From JAPPOI01 sp028818055 (GTDB lineage Bacteria > Pseudomonadota > Alphaproteobacteria > Rhodobacterales > Rhodobacteraceae), in NCBI GenBank assembly GCA_965267405.1, contig OZ253954.1:1240001-1304000 (forward strand): a stretch of DNA of 64,000 bases. Direction: 5' to 3'. A program made the translations under genes and the position numbers. Within the stretch, counting starts at the first letter, position 1; each line of letters starts with the position of its first letter. Below, piece by piece: positions 50,169 through 59,153 of the stretch. The notes beneath the pieces were generated by a model. It made no database searches. It had not been told where the DNA came from and saw only the letters and a program-made list of their open reading frames with translations.

Positions 50169-50762
50169 ATGTCGCACTCTTCTTTGGCTGCTGAAATTCG
50201 CGGTTGCCGGCTATGCGCCGAAAGATTTCAAAACACCGCAACTCAACACGAGCCGCGCCCGGTGGCGTGGTTCGAAAAGGGCGCGCGTATTCTGATTGCC
50301 GGACAAGCCCCCGGTCTCAGGGTCCATGAAGCAGGCAAACCATTTTGGGATCGGTCCGGCGACCGCCTTCGTGACTGGATGGGCGTTGACGAAGACACAT
50401 TCTATGACACGCGCAAACTGGCAATCGTTCCAATGGCGTTTTGCTTTCCCGGATACGATGCAAAGGGAAGCGATCTTGCGCCACCGGCGATATGCGCAAA
50501 GACGTGGCGATCGAATGTCATGGAGCATCTCGGTGAAATGCCGCTTACGCTTCTCATCGGTGGATACGCCATGCGGTGGCATCTGGGGGCGAAAACCAAC
50601 GTCACCGAAACCGTGAAAAACTGGCGCGAATTTGCACCTTCTATCTTCCCATTGCCTCATCCCTCGTGGAGAAATACAGGCTGGCTGAAGAAGCACCCGT
50701 GGTTCGAGCTTGAGCTCTTACCGGTTCTCAGAAAGCAAGTAAGGGACGCATTGGCGACATGA
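50169..50762 (+). CDS. uracil-DNA glycosylase family protein
   Basis: A 197-aa protein of the UDG superfamily. AGQAPGLRVHEAGKPFWDRSGDRLRDWMG matches the nucleophile/uracil pocket block, and LPHPSWRNTGW matches the His-containing DNA-intercalating loop near the C-terminus. Only one CxxC (CRLC) is present, so the four-Cys iron-sulfur site of family 4 is not complete. The substrate may be uracil or another deaminated base, or the protein may be a relative without this activity. Its stop overlaps the start of the SseB-like gene (ATGA). Confidence 0.82.
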   Translation: MSHSSLAAEIRGCRLCAERFQNTATQHEPRPVAWFEKGARILIAGQAPGLRVHEAGKPFWDRSGDRLRDWMGVDEDTFYDTRKLAIVPMAFCFPGYDAKGSDLAPPAICAKTWRSNVMEHLGEMPLTLLIGGYAMRWHLGAKTNVTETVKNWREFAPSIFPLPHPSWRNTGWLKKHPWFELELLPVLRKQVRDALAT

Positions 50763-51538
50763 GCGAGACTGCCCTCGATACGGCGCATCGGAACATGGAA
50801 GAAACCGGCTCCGATGAAGCGCGCCTTCGCTTTTTCGGGCAGTTCGCGGGAACGGAACTATTCCTGCTTCTTGAAGCCGAAGCCGCCGGAGATACTGTCG
50901 AGCCGCGGATATACGAAACCGAACAAGGGTCTTTCACTTTGGTATTCGATACCGAAGACCGATTGACGGCTTTCGCTGAAGGTCCCGCGCCTTATGCCGC
51001 TGTTTCCGGAAGAGCGCTGGCAGGCATGCTTTCAGGCCAGAACATCGGCATTGGATTGAACCTGGGCGTAGCACAATCGGCGTTTCTATTTGGTGCCGAT
51101 AGCGTTTCGTGGCTTGAGCAAACAGTTGCAGCACCGCCCAGTGAAACCAGCGACATTCCTGTGTCCGTCGAAGCACCGCATGGGCTTCCCGAGACGCTAT
51201 TGAAAGAACTTGATGCGCGTCTTTCCCAGACCAATGGCATCGCGCAAACTGCGTGCCTTGTCCGCGCCACTTATGCTGGCGGATCGCAAAATCATCTTAT
51301 GGCGTTTATTGGCGCGACTCCTGCAGCCGAACCCGCCTTGGCACAGTTGGTCAACGAAGCTTTGATCTTTTCCGGGCTTGAGGCCGGATCGCTGGATGTC
51401 AGCTTCCTTGATGGAAGTCATCCGGTCGTCGGCAGTTTGATGAATGCGGGGCTCAGGTTCGACCTTCCACAACCTGTTGCTGCACACGTGCCATCGGCGC
51501 CAGGCACCGACCCAGACAATCCACCAAAGTTGCGATAG
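50759..51538 (+). CDS. SseB-family protein
   Basis: A 259-aa protein whose first half has the SseB pattern: short helix, RRFFGQFAGTELFLLLEAEA-like strand (RLRFFGQFAGTELFLLLEAE), LVFDTEDRLTAFA, PYAAVSGRALAGMLSGQNIGIGLNLG. The second half (about 130-245) resembles the SseB C-terminal domain: TLLKELDARLSQTNGIAQTA and ALAQLVNEALIF. The biochemical role of this family in alphaproteobacteria is not known to me. It is translationally coupled to the glycosylase gene and convergent with ghrA. Confidence 0.75.
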   Translation: MSETALDTAHRNMEETGSDEARLRFFGQFAGTELFLLLEAEAAGDTVEPRIYETEQGSFTLVFDTEDRLTAFAEGPAPYAAVSGRALAGMLSGQNIGIGLNLGVAQSAFLFGADSVSWLEQTVAAPPSETSDIPVSVEAPHGLPETLLKELDARLSQTNGIAQTACLVRATYAGGSQNHLMAFIGATPAAEPALAQLVNEALIFSGLEAGSLDVSFLDGSHPVVGSLMNAGLRFDLPQPVAAHVPSAPGTDPDNPPKLR

Positions 51539-51540
51539 GC

Positions 51541-52479
51541 TCAGTACCCGGCGGCGCGATCTACCAGATGCAATAACGGCTCGCCAGCTTCACTCCGACG
51601 TATGTTTTCGGCAACGACTGTTGCGGCGCTTGGGGCCCTTGTGTCCGATGCCAGATGTGGGGTCACCGTGACATTTGGATGAGCCCAATAGGGATGGTCG
51701 GATGGCAGTGGCTCGACGCGGAAAACATCCAATGTTGCATGCCCTACCCGCCCGGAATTCAAAGCAGCCAGCAGCGCGTCATCGTCGATCAAGGGACCGC
51801 GGCCCGGGTTGATCACCACCGCACCCTCCGGCAATTGCGCCAGATTTTCCGCATTGAGGATGTTTTCGGTTTCACCCGTCAGCGGCAACAGCAGGATAAG
51901 AATTTCGGCGCTCTCAAGAGCGACTCTCAAACCGGCCTCGCCCGAAAGACATCGCACTTTCTTCAGGGCCTTGGGTGTCCGGCTCCATCCGATGACGTCG
52001 AAGTTCAGACGGCGAAGAGCCGTTGCAACGGCGCGACCAAGCTCGCCAAGACCAAGTACCGTTACCTTTCGATCCCGGGCTAAAGGCGGTGAACGGAAAT
52101 CCCATGTGGTGTCCGTTCGCTTGATATCGGCATCCATCCCAAGGTGGTGCCTAAGCGTGTGCCCAACGCACCATTCCACCATGCCCTCGGTCAATCCAAA
52201 GTCGACCATCCGGGTAAGCGGCTGTGTCAGCGTTTCATTCCCGATGATCGCCTCGACGCCAGCCCAAAGGTTCAGAACAGCCTTGCAGTTCGTGAACGGG
52301 GTAAAGTCTTTCACAGGACTCGTGGGGGCATAAACGATGTAGTCGATTTCGGACGGGTCAAACGTGTCATGCAGCCGAATGATATTCGCATCGATCCCTG
52401 CGGCGGAAATGGCCTCGGGCAGAACCTGTTCATATTCGGCCCAATCCTTGTCGGGCGCTGCAAAAAGGACGTTTGTCAT
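51541..52479 (-). CDS. ghrA: glyoxylate/hydroxypyruvate reductase A
   Basis: A 312-aa D-2-hydroxyacid dehydrogenase reducing glyoxylate or hydroxypyruvate with NAD(P)H. TVLGLGELGRAVATALRRLNF is the nucleotide loop. VINPGRGPLIDDDALLAAL has the catalytic Arg region, DVFRVEPLPSDHPYW the Glu, and VTPHLAS the His. The start ATG overlaps the rodA stop as ATGA, so it is the tail of the mre/mrd operon, an odd companion for shape genes. Linkage may be passive. Confidence 0.9.
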   Translation of the reverse strand: MTNVLFAAPDKDWAEYEQVLPEAISAAGIDANIIRLHDTFDPSEIDYIVYAPTSPVKDFTPFTNCKAVLNLWAGVEAIIGNETLTQPLTRMVDFGLTEGMVEWCVGHTLRHHLGMDADIKRTDTTWDFRSPPLARDRKVTVLGLGELGRAVATALRRLNFDVIGWSRTPKALKKVRCLSGEAGLRVALESAEILILLLPLTGETENILNAENLAQLPEGAVVINPGRGPLIDDDALLAALNSGRVGHATLDVFRVEPLPSDHPYWAHPNVTVTPHLASDTRAPSAATVVAENIRRSEAGEPLLHLVDRAAGY

Positions 52480-53621
52480 CGACTTCGGGGCCTATGAATG
52501 TGTGCTGATTGAACCAATCCGAAGGCGCCCATCAAAACCAGCATTGCCGAGCCTCCATAGCTGACCAATGGCAAAGGAACGCCAACAACTGGCGCCAGCC
52601 CCATGACCATGGACATATTCACCGCAAAGAACAGGAACAGCGTTGCCGCGATACCCAATGTCAAAAGCGCGCCAAAACGGTCTTTGTTTTGGGCGGCCGA
52701 CACAACACAGAACAGGATGATCAATCCATAAAGGGTCAAAAGCGAGAGCCCGCCAATAAATCCGAATTCTTCGGCCAGCGTGGTGAAAATGAAGTCTGTG
52801 TGCTTCTCGGGCAAGAAATTCAGTCGTGACTGTGTCCCTTGCATAAAGCCCTTGCCGCTCCAGCCACCTGACCCAAGTGCGATTTTGGACTGGGTGATGT
52901 GATATCCGGCCCCAAGCGGATCTGTCGATGGGTCGAGAAAGGTGTCGATCCGACGGAACTGATAGTCTTTCAACAACTGCCAATCGGTCCCGCGTGAGGC
53001 GAAGACCGTATAAACCAGCGCTGCCCCAGCCAATATGACGGCGATGAAATACCACCACGACACGCCGGCGATGAACATGACTATGCCACCACCTGCGATC
53101 AGCAATATCGACGTACCCAGGTCAGGTTGGCGCAGCACCAAGGCGGTCGGCAAAAGCGTCAATATAACGGGCGGGATCACCCATTGAATTCTGGATACTT
53201 TCGAAATCGGGAGCCAGTCATAATACGCAGCCAGCATCATCACGAGCGAGATTTTCATGACCTCTGATGGCTGCAGTCTCATGAAACCAAGATCAAGCCA
53301 GCGCTGGGCGCCCATCCCAACTTCGCCGATCAGTTCAACCAGCACCAAAAGACCGATGGACCCGAGGTACGCAATCCCCGACATGGAACGCCAGAACCAC
53401 AGGGGCACCATCCCGACGATCATCATCACGACAAGACCGAGAATGAAGCGTTTCATCTGGGGCTCTGCCCACCGCTCCATATCTCCGCCCGCGACGGACG
53501 TGAGCATCAAAAACCCAACCCCGGCGACAGCTGTCAGTAGCAGAACCAGCGCCCAGTTCGCATACAGGATCTTGCGTGGGCCGGTCGGGACCGACTGCAC
53601 ATTGTACTCAAGATAACTCAT
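52476..53621 (-). CDS. rodA: peptidoglycan glycosyltransferase RodA
   Basis: This SEDS-family polymerase elongates glycan strands during side-wall growth with PBP2. The 381-aa product has about ten helices. Family blocks are GAQRWLDLGFMRLQPSEVMK, RQPDLGTSILLIAGG, HTDFIFTTLAEEFGFIGGLSLL and GVPLPLVSYGGSAMLVLMGAFGL. It overlaps mrdA by ATGA at its start and ghrA by ATGA at its end. Confidence 0.96.
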   Translation of the reverse strand: MSYLEYNVQSVPTGPRKILYANWALVLLLTAVAGVGFLMLTSVAGGDMERWAEPQMKRFILGLVVMMIVGMVPLWFWRSMSGIAYLGSIGLLVLVELIGEVGMGAQRWLDLGFMRLQPSEVMKISLVMMLAAYYDWLPISKVSRIQWVIPPVILTLLPTALVLRQPDLGTSILLIAGGGIVMFIAGVSWWYFIAVILAGAALVYTVFASRGTDWQLLKDYQFRRIDTFLDPSTDPLGAGYHITQSKIALGSGGWSGKGFMQGTQSRLNFLPEKHTDFIFTTLAEEFGFIGGLSLLTLYGLIILFCVVSAAQNKDRFGALLTLGIAATLFLFFAVNMSMVMGLAPVVGVPLPLVSYGGSAMLVLMGAFGLVQSAHIHRPRSR

Positions 53622-55561
53622 GCGCGGCTCGGACTTTTCGGGGGCTGCTGTCGTGGCCGCAACACCAGTTCCTCGTGCATCGTTCGGATTCGCTCACGCT
53701 GATCGCTTGGATAAGCTTCCAAGGGTGGAACGTCTCCGTAAAGCGCGTAAAGCAGGATATCGCGCGCTGGTGGCGCAGCTGCGCTTGATCCGCCACCGCC
53801 GTGTTCGACAACAACCGCAATAGCGTACTTCGGCTTGTCAAAAGGCGCATATGCCACAAAAAGCCCGTGGTCGCGACGTTCCCACGGCAATTGGTCATTT
53901 CGGGTGACACCACGCGCACGCTCGGCCGCAGTGATGTTACGCACCTGACTTGTACCGGTCTTGCCGGCCATTTCGAGACCTTCTGCGACAATGCGCGATC
54001 GGCGCGCCGTGCCACGACTACCGTTTGAAACGTTGTACATGGCACGCCTAACTACATTCAGATGCGCGTTGCTCACATTCAACGCCGGAGCGGACTCAAC
54101 CGGGATCTCGACGCCGTTCACCGATTTTACCAATCGAGGCGTAACTTGTTTGCCGCTTGCGATCCGCGCGGTCATCAACGCCAGTTGCAATGGCGACGCC
54201 AGAACATCGCCCTGCCCGATCGACGTGTTCAAAGTTTCGCCAGGAAACCACTGTTCGCCCCGCGCTTGGGCTTTCCATTTGGTCGACGGCACAATGCCTG
54301 GCCGAATTGCAGACATCGGCAAATCGTGGCGCTCACCCAAGCCGAATTCGTGGCACAATTCCGCTAGTGGATCGATGCCAGTGCGCTGAGCGGCTTCATA
54401 GAAGTAAACGTCGCAAGACTGGGTGATGGCCTTGTCCATATCGACCCAACCATGTCCGCCGCGTTTCCAACAATGGAACCGGCGACCGCCAAACGACAGA
54501 TACCCTGGGCACCAGACCGTTTCTTTCGGCCCGATCGAATTCGTGCGAAGTGCCGCCAAGCTTGTCATCATTTTGAACGTTGAAGCCGGCGGATAGAGGC
54601 CCTGAACGGTCTTGTTGAACAGTGGGCGATACTTGTTTTCAGTAAGTGAGCGATAATCCTTGGTTGAGATTCCGCGCACGAACAAATCCGGGTCGAATGA
54701 TGGAGCTGAAGCCATCGCCAGCAGGTCGCCGGTTTCTATGTCGATGACGACCGCACCGGCGCTTTCATTCGCCAGTCGCGCTTGGGCATAGTTCTGCAAC
54801 CCGTGATCAATGGTGAGCTGAAGGTCCTGACCGGGTGTGAACTCTTCGCGCCCAAGCTCGCGCATCACCCGTCCGGCGGCATTGACCTCGATCTGTTTGG
54901 TCCCGGCCCTGCCACGCAGTTCGCCTTCCAGCTTGGTTTCAACGCCCACCTTGCCGATTTGGAACTTGGGGATTTGCAGAAGTGGATCGGGGTCTTCAAG
55001 CTTTGACAGATCATAGTCGCTGACCGGACCAACATACCCAACGATATGGGCGAAATCTTCACCCAGCGGGTATTCCCGGCTGAGACCGACGTCTGGCGTT
55101 ACACCGGGCAAAGCGGGTGCATTCACAGATACCTCGGCGACGTCCTCCCAAGTCAATCGATCTGCAAGAGTGACCGGTACAAAGGGGCTGCGCCGATAAA
55201 GCTCACGAAGGGCTTTTTCCAGCTCATCTTCGTCTAGTTTTACCAGTCGACGAAGTTTTGCGATGGTCTCATCAACATCGGGTACGTCCTCGCGGACGAT
55301 GACGATTCGATAATTCTGTGTGTTGGTCGCGACAGGAACGCCGTTCCGGTCAAAAATAATCCCTCGCGAGGGCGGAATCAGGCGCATGTTGATGCGGTTT
55401 TCTTCAGCCAACAGTCGGTAGTTGTCAGCCTCGGTCACCTGCATGTGGCGCATACGCCAACCAAGAAGGCCCATGAACCCCAACTGCGCGCCGCCCAGTA
55501 CCAATCCACGCCGGGTGATCAGTCCGGCACTGGCTTCGGTATCTTTGGGTGATCGCTTCAC
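53618..55561 (-). CDS. mrdA: penicillin-binding protein 2
   Basis: The elongation-specific transpeptidase, 647 aa. It has a cytoplasmic tail, one membrane anchor (LVLGGAQLGFMGLLGW), and a dimerisation/pedestal domain. The penicillin-binding domain has the nucleophile in YPPASTFKMM (SxxK), SCD as SxN-type motif (ITQSCDVYFYEAA), and GKTGTSQVR (KTG). RGIIFDRNGVPVATNTQNY is conserved in PBP2. Both ends overlap neighbours by 4 bp, giving strict coupling with mreD and rodA. Confidence 0.96.
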   Translation of the reverse strand: MKRSPKDTEASAGLITRRGLVLGGAQLGFMGLLGWRMRHMQVTEADNYRLLAEENRINMRLIPPSRGIIFDRNGVPVATNTQNYRIVIVREDVPDVDETIAKLRRLVKLDEDELEKALRELYRRSPFVPVTLADRLTWEDVAEVSVNAPALPGVTPDVGLSREYPLGEDFAHIVGYVGPVSDYDLSKLEDPDPLLQIPKFQIGKVGVETKLEGELRGRAGTKQIEVNAAGRVMRELGREEFTPGQDLQLTIDHGLQNYAQARLANESAGAVVIDIETGDLLAMASAPSFDPDLFVRGISTKDYRSLTENKYRPLFNKTVQGLYPPASTFKMMTSLAALRTNSIGPKETVWCPGYLSFGGRRFHCWKRGGHGWVDMDKAITQSCDVYFYEAAQRTGIDPLAELCHEFGLGERHDLPMSAIRPGIVPSTKWKAQARGEQWFPGETLNTSIGQGDVLASPLQLALMTARIASGKQVTPRLVKSVNGVEIPVESAPALNVSNAHLNVVRRAMYNVSNGSRGTARRSRIVAEGLEMAGKTGTSQVRNITAAERARGVTRNDQLPWERRDHGLFVAYAPFDKPKYAIAVVVEHGGGGSSAAAPPARDILLYALYGDVPPLEAYPSDQRERIRTMHEELVLRPRQQPPKSPSRA

Positions 55562-56097
55562 AGTCGACTTCCAAGTTTATCAGCTTCGCTGGGCGAAATC
55601 CGTTTCAATCCAAGGGATTTCGCCGCCAGAAGTACCACAATCGGATACATCGCAATTGTCAAAATCATACGGATCAGGATCAATCCAAATCCTGGTTGGT
55701 TGACCACAAATAGACCCATAATCAAGGCGTTGGCCAAGAACATTCCCGTGATGACAATGGCCACGGTCAACCATTCCGACCAAAACGTACTGTCGCGAAC
55801 TGTTGCCGAACGGTTTCGAAGGTATTCGAATGCAACGACCACGATCGCCGCCCAAAGCCCGGGTGGACGCATCAGCATCAGATCCGCAATCAGGAACACC
55901 CCGGCAACCAACCAAACCGGAATATAATCGGGGCGACGAATGACCCATGCAAATGTGATGGCAACCAACAGATCTGGGCCGGGGATGGCTCCGGGGCCGG
56001 GTCGCAATGGCAGCAGTTTTACAAACATGATGAGGCTGCAAAGCCCCAAAAACAGCGTCCAATAGGCAACCCGGCGGGATGTCTGCGCTTCAGCCAT
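55558..56097 (-). CDS. mreD: rod shape-determining protein MreD
   Basis: A 179-aa membrane protein with about five helices, of the low-complexity hydrophobic type typical of MreD. ATG 56097 has GAGG at 6 nt and lies inside the end of mreC, so the stop of mreC and this start overlap by 8 bp. The longer frame from 56118 is less likely. Its identity rests mainly on its place between mreC and mrdA, size and topology, because MreD sequences are poorly conserved. Confidence 0.85.
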   Translation of the reverse strand: MAEAQTSRRVAYWTLFLGLCSLIMFVKLLPLRPGPGAIPGPDLLVAITFAWVIRRPDYIPVWLVAGVFLIADLMLMRPPGLWAAIVVVAFEYLRNRSATVRDSTFWSEWLTVAIVITGMFLANALIMGLFVVNQPGFGLILIRMILTIAMYPIVVLLAAKSLGLKRISPSEADKLGSRL

Positions 56098-57007
56098 CGG
56101 CAGCCTCTTGGTCGTCATCGTCCAAAAGTGCCCCTGTTTCCGGCAAGAGCGGCCCGATCAAATCTGATGTTCCGTCAACTTGGCTGCTTCGTTGCGTTCG
56201 CAGAACGCGCAGATATTCAAGCCGTTCGTAATCTGCGGACAAGCGAAGGCGAAGCCGGCCATCACGCGCCAAAACCACGTTGCCAACCAACAGCCCAGCC
56301 GGGAACACGCCACCATCGCCCGAGGAAACCACACGATCACCCGGGCGGACCTCTTCCGGTATTTCGATGAACTCCAACACTGGCAGAGCCGAATTGTCAC
56401 CGGCCAGCATGGCCCTTTGTCCCGATGGTTGAATGTTCACGGGCACGCGGCTGGCGCTGTCTGTCAGCAGCAGCACACGGGATGATTTCTGACCGACACC
56501 AGACACACGACCAACTAATCCCAAGCCATCGGTCACGGCCCAGCCATCCATGATGCCATCTCGGGCAGCGCCGACATTCAGCAAAACAGACTGCCGGAAC
56601 GGCGAACCAGAGTCCGCCAACACCTGTCCCGTCACGACAGTCAAAGCAGGGTCAAGCTTCACCTTGTTCAGATCAAGCAGCTTGGCGTTCTCCTGTTCGA
56701 GTTGGAGTGCAGCTTCTTTCCAAGCTTTCATCTGCTGAAGCTCGCGGCGGAGGTCCTGATTTTGCTGCTGAAGGCGAGCATAAGACTGGACGCCTTGCAC
56801 CATCTCGACAGTTCGCGCGACCGGCACAAGTGCCCAATCCATGCTGGGAACAACCGCATCAACCAAAGCAGCGCGGAAGCGTTCCGCCCTTGGACTATCG
56901 ACCCTCCACAACAAGAAAAAGGCAAACAGCACCAACACCAACACCCCAACCAGCAATCGTCTGATTGGGCGGGCGTATTCTTCAGAAGTGCCGCTCTGTC
57001 TTGCCAC
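56090..57007 (-). CDS. mreC: rod shape-determining protein MreC
   Basis: A 305-aa bitopic periplasmic scaffold linking MreB to the peptidoglycan enzymes. One membrane anchor (LLVGVLVLVLFAFFLLWRV) is followed by a coiled coil (about 70-110: YARLQQQNQDLRRELQQMKA). Two beta domains contain VTDGLGLVGRVSGVGQKSSRV and PGDRVVSSGDGGVFPAGLLVG. The C-terminal 35 residues are acidic and variable. It lies 72 bp after mreB, with a perfect DnaA box in the gap. Confidence 0.95.
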   Translation of the reverse strand: MARQSGTSEEYARPIRRLLVGVLVLVLFAFFLLWRVDSPRAERFRAALVDAVVPSMDWALVPVARTVEMVQGVQSYARLQQQNQDLRRELQQMKAWKEAALQLEQENAKLLDLNKVKLDPALTVVTGQVLADSGSPFRQSVLLNVGAARDGIMDGWAVTDGLGLVGRVSGVGQKSSRVLLLTDSASRVPVNIQPSGQRAMLAGDNSALPVLEFIEIPEEVRPGDRVVSSGDGGVFPAGLLVGNVVLARDGRLRLRLSADYERLEYLRVLRTQRSSQVDGTSDLIGPLLPETGALLDDDDQEAADG

Positions 57008-57050
57008 TTCGGCCTCTTATCGGTCCGTCTCGGCGCAGATTACCACGTTC

Positions 57051-57059
57051 TGTGGATAA
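57051..57059 (-). promoter_or_regulatory. single perfect DnaA box between mreB and mreC
   Basis: TGTGGATAA (TTATCCACA on the minus strand) lies 44 bp upstream of mreC. It is an isolated site; about half an exact match is expected by chance in 64 kb counting both strands. Confidence 0.35.
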
Positions 57060-57079
57060 CTCGAAAGACCTGGCCGAAT

Positions 57080-58114
57080 TCAGCTGTCGAAATCAATCAC
57101 GTGCCGAAGCTGTTTTTCATACTCCAGCGCTTTGCCCGTTCCCATTGCAACGCAGTTCAGCGACTCGTCAGCCACGCTGATGGCAAGTCCGGTCTGTTCG
57201 CGCAGAGCCAAATCCAGCTCACCCAGCAACGCACCGCCACCGGTTAGCATAACTCCGCGATCAACGATATCGGCCGCCAAATCCGGTGGTGTCGCTTCAA
57301 GCGCCGTCATCACCGCCTCGCAAATTTGCTGAACAGGTTCAGCCAAAGCCTCAGCCACCTGAGCTTGGTTGATCTCGGTTTCCTTCGGCACGCCGTTCAA
57401 AAGATCGCGGCCGCGAATTTGCATGGACTGTCCACGCCCGTCATCCGGCATCCGCGCCGTGCCGATCGATGTCTTGATCCGCTCTGCGGTTTGCTCACCA
57501 ATTAGAAGGTTATGTTGGCGGCGCAAGTAGCTGACGATGGCTTCGTCCATCCGGTCACCACCGACACGCACCGAACGCGCATATACGATGTCGCCCAAGG
57601 AAAGGACTGCGACCTCGGTGGTACCACCACCGATATCGACAACCATGTTCCCGGTTGGATCAGTGATCGGCATGCCGGCCCCGATGGCGGCAGCAATAGG
57701 TTCGGCGATCAGGCCAGCGCGTTTGGCGCCAGCAGAAATAACAGATTGGCGGATTGCCCGTTTCTCGACCGGTGTGGCACCGTGTGGCACGCAGACGATG
57801 ACTTTTGGCTTAGAGAAGTAGCCGCGTTTGTGAACCTTGCGGATGAACTCTTTGATCATTGCTTCCGCAACATCAAAGTCTGCGATCACACCTTCGCGCA
57901 TTGGGCGAATTGCCTCGATACTTCCCGGGGTACGGCCCAACATCAGTTTGGCGTCCTCGCCAACGGCCAGAACTTTCTTCTGCCCGTCTTTGACGTGATA
58001 GGCGACCACGGACGGCTCATTCAAAATGACACCCTTGCCCTTCACGTAGACAAGCGTGTTTGCCGTACCCAAATCGATTGCCATGTCGGTGGAAAATAGT
58101 CCGCCAAAGGCCAT
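57080..58114 (-). CDS. mreB: actin-like cell shape protein MreB
   Basis: A 344-aa bacterial actin that guides lateral wall synthesis. DMAIDLGTANTLVYVKGKGV is phosphate loop 1. VDIGGGTTEVAVLSLG is phosphate loop 2. The adenosine motif is MLTGGGALLGELDLAL. The N-terminal MAFGGLFSTD amphipathic segment suits membrane binding. It is the first gene of the mre operon, 225 bp downstream of the Roadblock/GTPase module on the same strand. Confidence 0.97.
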   Translation of the reverse strand: MAFGGLFSTDMAIDLGTANTLVYVKGKGVILNEPSVVAYHVKDGQKKVLAVGEDAKLMLGRTPGSIEAIRPMREGVIADFDVAEAMIKEFIRKVHKRGYFSKPKVIVCVPHGATPVEKRAIRQSVISAGAKRAGLIAEPIAAAIGAGMPITDPTGNMVVDIGGGTTEVAVLSLGDIVYARSVRVGGDRMDEAIVSYLRRQHNLLIGEQTAERIKTSIGTARMPDDGRGQSMQIRGRDLLNGVPKETEINQAQVAEALAEPVQQICEAVMTALEATPPDLAADIVDRGVMLTGGGALLGELDLALREQTGLAISVADESLNCVAMGTGKALEYEKQLRHVIDFDS

Positions 58115-58267
58115 TACTTCTGCCCCAATCCACTTCGTTCGAGGGTCCGCGGAATCATGCCTGTCGCGGACCGTTGCGTTATATGCCTATGGCCGGCGCC
58201 TTGCCAGACAGACAAGCATCAAACCAGCGCGATTCTGCCGCAAATACCCTACGACATTAACTCCGAT

Positions 58268-58302
58268 TCACAATCAAACGCTAAAAATCGTCATGATTGT
58301 GA
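58268..58302. promoter_or_regulatory. inverted repeat upstream of mreB
   Basis: TCACAATC (58268-58275) and GATTGTGA (58295-58302) are perfect 8-bp arms 19 nt apart, in the AT-rich part of the 225-bp gap before mreB. It may be a regulator site or a weak hairpin ending the upstream module. Confidence 0.35.
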
Positions 58303-58339
58303 CCGAATAGGGAACAATTAGGGTCTCGCGACCGAAATT

Positions 58340-59137
58340 TCAGCCGGACATGGCTTTTTGCCAAGACGTCGCTACGTCAAAAGCCGCATTTCCTGCTGTT
58401 TCGACGAAGGCCATCTGGTCTCCTGCGTCGACAAAAACCATGGATTTGGACCCGTCTTCGGACGTGAAAGTGTACAAACGAGCGCCATGGTCAGACTTTG
58501 TAAGCTCACTGCGTTTGGCGAGATATCCATCCAAGAATATCGCAACTTTTTCACCCAGCTCAGCCACAACAGCCACGTCGCCACCATGCCCAATCACATC
58601 TTCGCCTTCGACCAGAAGCCACCCTTTTGACTGGCCCTCGACCGACTTCAGGAACGAGCCAAGTTCAAATTCGCCTGGCGCTGCCCCGTCCAGAACAGCA
58701 TCCAGAGCCCAAACCTTTGCCATCTGGTCGACTGGGATGCCAACGTCGGACGCAAAGGCGCCAGCCTGTTGGCGAGTGGCGGTTACCATCATCTCGTGCA
58801 CACCATCCAAGGCAGCAAGAACCGCGGCCTTGATCAGGGCAAGCTTCGGGTCAGAGGCATCTTTGAATTCCGCGCCAAACAAGCCTTCGTCGATACCAAC
58901 AGCCGGTTCCAGCGCCAAAAGTGACTGCAATCGGCGGTTCGCGACGGCAAACTCAAGCCTGACCGATCCGCCAGATCGGAAAGAAAGCTTGCGCGGTAAA
59001 ATGACCTCGTCAAATTCAGTCAGAATTCCGGCCAATAGCTCCTCGCCCTCACCGCGCAGAACACGCGCGGCTGATCCCGCTCGGCCTTCCTTGCCAAGCT
59101 TCGCAAGTTTTTGTTTCAGACGGGAAAAGTCGTCCAA
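58340..59137 (-). CDS. Roadblock/LC7-like two-part protein of the GTPase module
   Basis: A 265-aa soluble protein with no signal peptide. The N-terminal part (about 1-150) is mainly helical. The C-terminal part (about 158-263) follows the Roadblock/LC7 order: strand-hairpin GWLLVEGEDVIGHGGD, helix AVVAELGEKVAIFLDGYLAK, strands ARLYTFTSEDGSKSMVFVDA and MAFVETAG, then a closing helix. The start is TTG 59137 with GGAG at 7 nt; no other start codon fits, and coupling to the gene 16 bp upstream is likely. Roadblock proteins act as platforms or GAP/GEF partners of small GTPases. The assignment is by pattern only. Confidence 0.6.
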   Translation of the reverse strand: MDDFSRLKQKLAKLGKEGRAGSAARVLRGEGEELLAGILTEFDEVILPRKLSFRSGGSVRLEFAVANRRLQSLLALEPAVGIDEGLFGAEFKDASDPKLALIKAAVLAALDGVHEMMVTATRQQAGAFASDVGIPVDQMAKVWALDAVLDGAAPGEFELGSFLKSVEGQSKGWLLVEGEDVIGHGGDVAVVAELGEKVAIFLDGYLAKRSELTKSDHGARLYTFTSEDGSKSMVFVDAGDQMAFVETAGNAAFDVATSWQKAMSG

Positions 59138-59153
59138 CCAAGCGCTCCGATGT

